The notes below the pieces were generated by a model. The model made no database searches. It was not told the DNA's origin and saw only the letters and a program-made list of their open reading frames with translations. A program made the translations under genes and the position numbers. DNA of 9,359 nucleotides from Gallionella sp. (GTDB lineage Bacteria > Pseudomonadota > Gammaproteobacteria > Burkholderiales > Gallionellaceae). Numbering within the stretch: the stretch's first letter is position 1; the number at the start of each line of letters is the position of its first letter. This document shows, piece after piece, positions 5,327 to 9,359 of the stretch. Location: contig JARCRR010000233.1 in assembly GCA_029850565.1 (NCBI GenBank), positions 1-9,359 on the forward strand, written 5' to 3'.

Positions 5327-5617
5327 TTACGCACCCGCTGCCATGACAGAATGGCTATGGCATTGCTTAGGGCAAACACGTGCGCAGGAACCGCAGCCGA
5401 TGCAATCCATCTCGTTGGCGAGTGTCATCACCATGCTGTTGTCTTCGTCCTCGTCGTAGTTCTCGTCGTCCTCGCTGCGCTCGACCAGCTCGAACACTTG
5501 GCGCGGACAGACCTTGTAGCAGCGACCGCAGCCGATACAGTTGGCCGCATTCAGTGCGGTGACGAAAGTGGGTTCGTAAGGCGTGCCGCCTCGGGTGGTT
5601 CCGGTGATGTTAGCCAT
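5327..5617 (-). CDS. fdxB: Nif-specific 2[4Fe-4S] ferredoxin III
   Basis: A 96-aa bacterial-type ferredoxin with two classical CxxCxxCxxxCP motifs: Cys27, 30, 33, 37 (CIGCGRCYKVCP) and Cys72, 75, 78, 82 (CIGCGSCARVCP), plus an extra Cys86. A very acidic linker (ERSEDDENYDEDEDN, residues 46-60) separates the two motifs, as is common in the nif-specific ferredoxin III family. It carries low-potential electrons in the cytoplasm, probably for cofactor synthesis on NifEN/NifB or for nitrogenase. The frame stays open to 5785 upstream, but the ATG at 5617 with AGAGGA placed 6 bases before it gives the conserved start MANITGTTRGG. It follows the CCE_0567-type gene after 14 bases and is directly followed by a second ferredoxin. 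Confidence 0.95.
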   Translation of the reverse strand: MANITGTTRGGTPYEPTFVTALNAANCIGCGRCYKVCPRQVFELVERSEDDENYDEDEDNSMVMTLANEMDCIGCGSCARVCPKQCHSHSVMAAGA

Positions 5618-5631
5618 GTGTCTTCCTCTAT

Positions 5632-5850
5632 CTAAACTTGTGATTCTTTCTGAGCTGCTGCCAATCTCGCATTTGCGACAGCCCAAGCCTCGCAAGCGTC
5701 GTAGGTGGATTGCGCGATACCGGGTATCTGCTCGTAACCGGCTGGCAATTTGTCCTCCACCAGATCGTGCAACTGCGAAGCCCATTCGCTGGAGATGCGC
5801 TTGAGCTTCTTCACTTCCTTATCCAGCGCTTTCAATTCGTCTTCGGTCAT
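5632..5850 (-). CDS. CCE_0567/DUF683-type small nif protein
   Basis: A 72-aa helical protein beginning MTEDELKALDKEVKKLKRIS and continuing with ASQLHDLVEDKLPAGYEQIP and a helix containing YDACEAWAVANARLAA. It matches the small helical-hairpin family (CCE_0567, DUF683) that almost always sits just after the NifX-associated gene in nif clusters; a cyanobacterial member has been described as a metal-binding protein. The ATG at 5850 is chosen over an upstream one at 5931 because AAGGAG lies 6 bases before it and the upstream extension overlaps the previous gene by 71 bases without family resemblance. AAGGAG also overlaps the stop of the preceding gene, implying tight coupling. Its exact biochemical role in nitrogen fixation is not established. 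Confidence 0.9.
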   Translation of the reverse strand: MTEDELKALDKEVKKLKRISSEWASQLHDLVEDKLPAGYEQIPGIAQSTYDACEAWAVANARLAAAQKESQV

Positions 5851-5860
5851 TGCCCACTCC

Positions 5861-6319
5861 TTACAAGCCGGCCACTTCCGGGTATTTGCCGATAAGGCCA
5901 AGTGCGACTGACAACAGCTTGTCGCCTTCATCCTTCATCTTGGATAGGCTCTCGTAACCGTAGCGGTGCACGTCGCGCAGCGTGCGATCCATCACCACCA
6001 ATTTACCCACGGTGATGATGGCGCGACCAAAACCTTCGTGCGTGATGTTGATGCTGGGCACGGCCATCAAGCCGCACTCTTTTTCGATGAGCGACGACAC
6101 GGCGTTGTAGAACGCCTTGATGCGCGACAACATGATCTCGTCCGGATCCCCGATCACGGGAATGTTTCGGCGTTGTTCCTTGGTCACCACATAAGGTGCC
6201 AAGATGCGGTCGGCAGGCCAACCGTCGTAAGTGCCATAACTATCGATAGCGCGCATCTGCTTGACCATCTCCTTGATGAAGTCGGTGGACAACAGATCCT
6301 GATCTACTGCTTGATTCAT
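5861..6319 (-). CDS. NifX-associated nitrogen fixation protein (DUF269 type)
   Basis: A 152-aa cytoplasmic protein of the family that follows nifX in nearly all molybdenum nif clusters. Family hallmarks are the N-terminal FIKEMVKQMRAIDSYGTYDG, KEQRRNIPVIGDPD in the middle and GFGRAIITVGKLVVMDRTLR then DVHRYGYESL in the second half. The ATG at 6319 has AAGGAG 7 bases upstream; the longer frame to 6370 only extends into the preceding gene. Its ATG overlaps the stop of the RseC-like gene as ATGA. The family is required or helpful for full nitrogenase activity in some diazotrophs, but its reaction is unknown; binding of FeMo-cofactor precursors alongside NifX is a common proposal. Confidence 0.93.
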   Translation of the reverse strand: MNQAVDQDLLSTDFIKEMVKQMRAIDSYGTYDGWPADRILAPYVVTKEQRRNIPVIGDPDEIMLSRIKAFYNAVSSLIEKECGLMAVPSINITHEGFGRAIITVGKLVVMDRTLRDVHRYGYESLSKMKDEGDKLLSVALGLIGKYPEVAGL

Positions 6320-6744
6320 GGTGTTTCTCCTTGTGATGAATTTCTTTGAACGACGAGGCGCGGTGTCCAATTCAACACGCGCGCCAAAATGAATCCCACT
6401 GCAAAACCGCTTCCCGCACCGAGGGCCGCACCAGCATCGCCCAGACCGAACGACGAGGCGATACCGGCTCCGATCAGTGCCATCACGCTGGGGAATAGGT
6501 ACGCCAACATGCCCGCCTTGAGCAAATCACCTTCGCTCATATTCAGATGCAGCTCGTCACCGGCACGTACATTCGCGCCGCATTCCACCGCGATGGTCTT
6601 GCGATGACTGGAAAAGTATTTACCCAAACCAGACACGCCGCAGCTACTGCGCGAGGCGCATCCACCGCAACCCGATTGCGCTGTCGGTTCGACTTGCGCA
6701 ATACCATCGGCCGTGGAAATGACTCGAACGGGCGCGGAGATCAT
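6316..6744 (-). CDS. RseC/MucC-family membrane protein in nif operon
   Basis: A 142-aa inner-membrane protein of the RseC (SoxR-reducing system) family. The N-terminal cytoplasmic part carries the cysteine motif CGGCASRSSC (Cys26, 29, 35) followed by GVSGLGKYF, typical of RseC proteins. Two hydrophobic segments follow at about 74-99 (LLKAGMLAYLFPSVMALIGA) and 103-124 (AGAALGAGSGFAVGFILARV). In other bacteria RseC-type proteins work with Rnf/Rsx membrane electron-transport complexes or sigma-E regulation. Rnf feeds ferredoxin or flavodoxin in several diazotrophs, so this copy may tie the nif ferredoxins to a membrane complex; that is inference. The ATG at 6744 overlaps the nifX stop as ATGA, and its own stop overlaps the next start likewise, so it is a true operon member rather than an insertion. 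Confidence 0.85.
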   Translation of the reverse strand: MISAPVRVISTADGIAQVEPTAQSGCGGCASRSSCGVSGLGKYFSSHRKTIAVECGANVRAGDELHLNMSEGDLLKAGMLAYLFPSVMALIGAGIASSFGLGDAGAALGAGSGFAVGFILARVLNWTPRLVVQRNSSQGETP

Positions 6745-7154
6745 TCCTGCCACTCCTCGTCTTCGGCGAACTTGCCGCTGCCGGATTGCTTCTTGATATG
6801 TTTCGCCAGCCACACAGGCGGCTCGTTAAGCAGGTTCTTTTGCAACCCCAGCAGCAATCCGTCGATCAGCGTTCCCTCATCCACGCGCATCGGCTGGATA
6901 CTTTTCGCCAACAATTGTTGAATGGCGGAGGCGCCCACCGCGTTGCAGTACACCGCCGCACAATCGCCCAGCAGCTCGACCTTCGCTGCCAACTTGCCTT
7001 CGTGTCCGTCCATCGCAGTCTCGATGAATTCCGCCACGGCGACCAAGCGTGTCTCGCTCTCGCCCAATTCGTAGATGGCGAACGCTTCGGCCGCACCGAA
7101 GTGCTGGTTCACCGCGCGGCGATCACTGCTGGCAAACGCGATCTTCACTGTCAT
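6741..7154 (-). CDS. nifX: FeMo-cofactor carrier protein NifX
   Basis: A 137-aa member of the NifX/NafY/NifB-C-terminal family that binds FeMo-cofactor precursors such as NifB-co and passes them to and from NifEN. It begins MTVKIAFASSDRRAVNQHFG, containing the characteristic NQHFG at 16-20, then AEAFAIYELGE. The second family motif is DCAAVYCNAVGASAIQQLL at 64-82. A charged tail (KKQSGSGKFAEDEEWQE) extends past the core domain, as in other NifX proteins. The ATG at 7154 has GAGGAG 6 bases upstream; the frame continues to 7196 but inside nifN. It follows nifN after 10 bases, the usual nifENX order. Confidence 0.95.
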   Translation of the reverse strand: MTVKIAFASSDRRAVNQHFGAAEAFAIYELGESETRLVAVAEFIETAMDGHEGKLAAKVELLGDCAAVYCNAVGASAIQQLLAKSIQPMRVDEGTLIDGLLLGLQKNLLNEPPVWLAKHIKKQSGSGKFAEDEEWQE

Positions 7155-7164
7155 GGCGATCTCC

Positions 7165-8556
7165 TCAGTGGGTTGTACTAGGCGCAGGTGTCGCATGATT
7201 TTCTCCTGTCCGCTGAGCGTAGATAGAAACGTATGGCTCCGGCTCGTGATGCCCGTGCTCCACCATCATGTTCGCCAGATCGAAGAAGGCTTGGCGTGTG
7301 CCGCGATAGCCCACCCACAGACGCTGATAGCCGCCGATCAAGTCGTATTGCGGAAAGCCCGCGCGTAGCAGTGGCACGCCGAGACGGCGCGCAGTCTCCA
7401 CCGCATGTGAATTGCTGATGACGAGTTGTGCGCCATTGCGTTTGGCGGCGATCTCCAGATCTTCCAGATCACCGATGCCAACCTGAGCCGCTGCCACTTC
7501 TTGCAAGATGTGGGCACGTGCCGGAGATACCGCAGCCACCACCTCACAACCCATCTCACTCACCATCCGTGACAAGCCATAAAGCAAGTCTGGATCAGCG
7601 GCGATAGCGATGCGCGCGAAACCCAGCATGAAGTGCGAATCCACCATCGCGTCCTGCAACTGTGCGCGCTGGCGCTCTATCTTCTCGGGTACGGGCTTAC
7701 CGCTGATGTCTGCAAGTACGGCGACGAAAGCATCCACCGCATCCAGTCCCATCAAGCTATCGAAACGGAAATCGGGTACATTCGTTTGCGCTTTGAGAAC
7801 ATCTGCCGCCTCGAACAGTGAATTGCCCAGCACCAGGGTGGCGATGGATTCGCCCATGCTGGCTATGTCGTTGACCGGTGTGCCGCCGACCGTGAGCGGA
7901 CTGCTCTCCATCTCGGTGAGATGACCATCGAGTGAATCGCCGATGTCGGGCAGCACCAATGGGCGTAAACCAAAAGCTTCGATGAGTTCTTTGATGTGTT
8001 CGACATCGCCGGGCGTGAGGAAGGAGCCAGCCAATACGTTGACCTGCTTCTTACGATTGCCGACGACGTTACTTTTCTCCGGCAACATCGTCTCCAACGT
8101 CGCCTTCACTGCCAGCGCGTATCCGCTTTCAAGGCAGCCGGTGAAGTCTGGCGTATTCACCGGCACCACCGGGATGTGCGCGAACTCGGGATGCGCGGTA
8201 TAGAAATCTTTCACCAGCCGCTTGATGTCCGTGCCCTGCGTCTCGGAAAGCCCTGTGGTCGGCAGACCGATCAATGCCGGTTTGCTCTTTTCGCATACTG
8301 CGCGCAGCCCCTCGATCACGTTCTCGTCCGCGCTCATCACCGTTGACACCTGATCCATCGCCGTGGTCTGCAGGGGGATCGGCTCGCGGAAATGACGCAC
8401 GAAGAACACCTTGCCGAACGCGGTGCAGCCCTGCGAACCGTGCAGCATCGGGATGGCTTTGTTGATGCCGAGGAAGGCGAGCGACGCACCGACCGGCTGG
8501 CTGGCTTTGAGCGGATTCACCGCGAGTGCTTTGTTGCGTTTCAATATCTCGGCCAT
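7165..8556 (-). CDS. nifN: FeMo-cofactor scaffold subunit NifN
   Basis: This 463-aa protein is the beta-like subunit of the NifEN scaffold, on which the iron-sulfur core from NifB is converted into FeMo-cofactor. The N-terminus (KRNKALAVNPLKASQPVGAS) and MLHGSQGCTAFGKVFFVRHF at 37-56 are typical. Cys44 matches the single NifN ligand of the [4Fe-4S] cluster shared with NifE in A. vinelandii NifEN. Other family patterns are PLQTTAMDQVSTVMSADENV, GLPTTGLSETQGTDIKRLVK and VPVNTPDFTGCLESGYALAV. Length is normal and no frameshift is seen. The gene starts one base after the nifE stop, with a GGGGG stretch as a modest ribosome-binding site, so NifE and NifN are probably made in matched amounts. Confidence 0.97.
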   Translation of the reverse strand: MAEILKRNKALAVNPLKASQPVGASLAFLGINKAIPMLHGSQGCTAFGKVFFVRHFREPIPLQTTAMDQVSTVMSADENVIEGLRAVCEKSKPALIGLPTTGLSETQGTDIKRLVKDFYTAHPEFAHIPVVPVNTPDFTGCLESGYALAVKATLETMLPEKSNVVGNRKKQVNVLAGSFLTPGDVEHIKELIEAFGLRPLVLPDIGDSLDGHLTEMESSPLTVGGTPVNDIASMGESIATLVLGNSLFEAADVLKAQTNVPDFRFDSLMGLDAVDAFVAVLADISGKPVPEKIERQRAQLQDAMVDSHFMLGFARIAIAADPDLLYGLSRMVSEMGCEVVAAVSPARAHILQEVAAAQVGIGDLEDLEIAAKRNGAQLVISNSHAVETARRLGVPLLRAGFPQYDLIGGYQRLWVGYRGTRQAFFDLANMMVEHGHHEPEPYVSIYAQRTGENHATPAPSTTH

Positions 8557-8557
8557 G

Positions 8558-9359
8558 TCATGCCCCCAACTCGATGCCGGACACCGATGTCTTTGCCCAC
8601 GGCGCCGGTTTGCGTACGCTCGGCCACACTGGGCTTTGTATCGTCAGCGCCAACTGGCGCGCGAGTTCGATCATGCCGCTGTAGCCTTCGTAGCCGAATT
8701 CACGTTCCTGGTTGATGTCGAGGAAAGGGATGCGTGCCTTGAGTGCGGTGTACATGTTGCGGCCGCCCGCGATGAGGATGTCGGCCTGATATTCCTTCAC
8801 CACGCCGAGCAGTGCCTTGGGGCTGCCGTCGGTGATCATCTTGGTCTTGTCACCCATGATCTCGCGGATGCGCGCCTTGTCTTCTTCGGTGGATTTGCTG
8901 GTGCCGGTGGCGACGACTTCCATGCCGAGGTCTTGCAGCGCGGAGACGATGGACCACGACTTTACGCCGCCGGTATAGAGCAACACGCGCTTCCCGCGCA
9001 GCTTTTCGCGCCACGGATCGAGCGCCGCGTTGATCTTGGCTTCTTCGCGCGCGATGAGCACTTCGGTGCGCTCGGTGAGCGAAGGATCGTTGAGCAGTTT
9101 CGCAAATTCGCGGAACGCCATCGAGGTGTCGGTCACACCGTAGAAGCTGCCCTCGAAGTAAGGTGTCTTGTAGTCGGTTTCTAATTTGCGGGCGACGTTG
9201 AGCAGCGCTTTGGCACACACCACCATATTGGCTTCGGCGCGGTGCATGGTCTGCACATCGTGGAAGCGCGCATCACCGGACAAGGTACACAGGATGCGCA
9301 AACCGAGTTCGTCGAACAGCGGCAGCACGTTCCAGAACTCGCCCGCGATGTTGTATTCG
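8558..9359 (-). CDS. nifE: FeMo-cofactor scaffold subunit NifE, N-terminus outside window
   Basis: The frame remains open to the window edge, so only the last 266 residues of roughly 470 are present; the GTG at 9328 is internal, since EYNIAGEFWN upstream of it is also NifE-like. NifE is the alpha-like subunit of the NifEN scaffold. Visible landmarks are ILCTLSGDARFHDVQTMHRA, then NMVVCAKALLNVARKL, whose cysteine corresponds by position to the cofactor-anchoring Cys275 of NifD (NifE Cys250 in A. vinelandii). TPYFEGSFYGVTDTSMAFRE, RVLLYTGGVKSWSIVSALQD and the C-terminal AGGRNMYTALKARIPFLDIN followed by EREFGYEGYSGM complete the match. The cysteines that bind the shared [4Fe-4S] cluster lie in the missing N-terminal part. 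The operon promoter must be upstream, past 9359. Confidence 0.97.
   Translation of the reverse strand, partial: EYNIAGEFWNVLPLFDELGLRILCTLSGDARFHDVQTMHRAEANMVVCAKALLNVARKLETDYKTPYFEGSFYGVTDTSMAFREFAKLLNDPSLTERTEVLIAREEAKINAALDPWREKLRGKRVLLYTGGVKSWSIVSALQDLGMEVVATGTSKSTEEDKARIREIMGDKTKMITDGSPKALLGVVKEYQADILIAGGRNMYTALKARIPFLDINQEREFGYEGYSGMIELARQLALTIQSPVWPSVRKPAPWAKTSVSGIELGA

Noticed and set aside
5618..5785. N-terminal extension of fdxB to 5785.
   Set aside because: The extension is arginine-rich, overlaps the preceding gene and lacks resemblance to the family, while the ATG at 5617 has a good ribosome-binding site.
6181..6240. TGGCAC on the minus strand (6228-6233) as a possible internal sigma-54 promoter.
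   Set aside because: No GC dinucleotide follows at the required 10-base spacing, and it lies within the DUF269-type gene.
6348..6460. Direct repeat GAACGACGAGGCG at 6348-6360 and 6448-6460, exactly 100 bases apart.
   Set aside because: A 13-base match is expected about once by chance in a GC-rich window of this size, and both copies lie inside the RseC-like coding sequence.
8411..9184. A 257-codon plus-strand open frame opposite nifN/nifE.
   Set aside because: It is antisense to two unmistakable nif genes, and its length is explained by their GC-rich codon use.

Overview
The window is a nitrogen-fixation (nif) accessory region. Moderate-to-high GC content, closely spaced genes with start/stop overlaps, GG-N10-GC sigma-54 promoter logic and the gene order nifE-nifN-nifX-(NifX-associated protein)-(CCE_0567-type protein)-fdxB suggest a proteobacterium. 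My best guess is a betaproteobacterium (Gallionellaceae/Nitrosomonadales or Rhodocyclales type). There is no rRNA or housekeeping marker here, so the taxonomy is inference.

Layout. Positions 1-609 (+) hold the C-terminal part of a thioredoxin-reductase-like pyridine-nucleotide flavoprotein. It is closed off by a perfect 18-bp-stem terminator (621-660). A 213-base region (661-873) follows, carrying a clear sigma-54 -24/-12 element and a near-consensus NifA site. It drives a two-gene plus-strand unit: an unrecognised cysteine-free 185-aa protein (874-1431) and the nif flavodoxin nifF (1489-2031). From 2028 to the right edge everything is on the minus strand and reads, in transcription order: nifE (5' end outside the window), nifN, nifX, a membrane RseC-family protein, the NifX-associated DUF269-type protein, a small CCE_0567/DUF683-type protein, the nif-specific 2[4Fe-4S] ferredoxin fdxB, a thioredoxin-like [2Fe-2S] ferredoxin, an unknown 125-aa protein, a NifZ-family protein, a double-domain SagB/ThcOx nitroreductase-like flavoprotein, an ankyrin-repeat protein and an unknown 106-aa protein. 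Gaps are 15 bases or fewer and several stops overlap the next start, so this looks like one long operon whose promoter lies beyond position 9359.

How the genes fit together. NifEN is the scaffold on which the FeMo-cofactor precursor is matured, NifX and its associated protein handle cofactor precursors, and NifZ helps P-cluster formation. NifF, FdxB and the [2Fe-2S] ferredoxin supply or distribute low-potential electrons. The RseC-like protein, the SagB-like flavoprotein, the ankyrin protein and the three unknowns (185, 125 and 106 aa) are the least explained parts. Together they are the best candidates for undescribed nitrogenase accessory functions. The minus operon and nifF converge with a 4-base overlap of stop codons and no visible terminator between them.

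No mobile element, CRISPR array, tRNA or rRNA gene was seen. The only non-coding stretch longer than 60 bases is 610-873.
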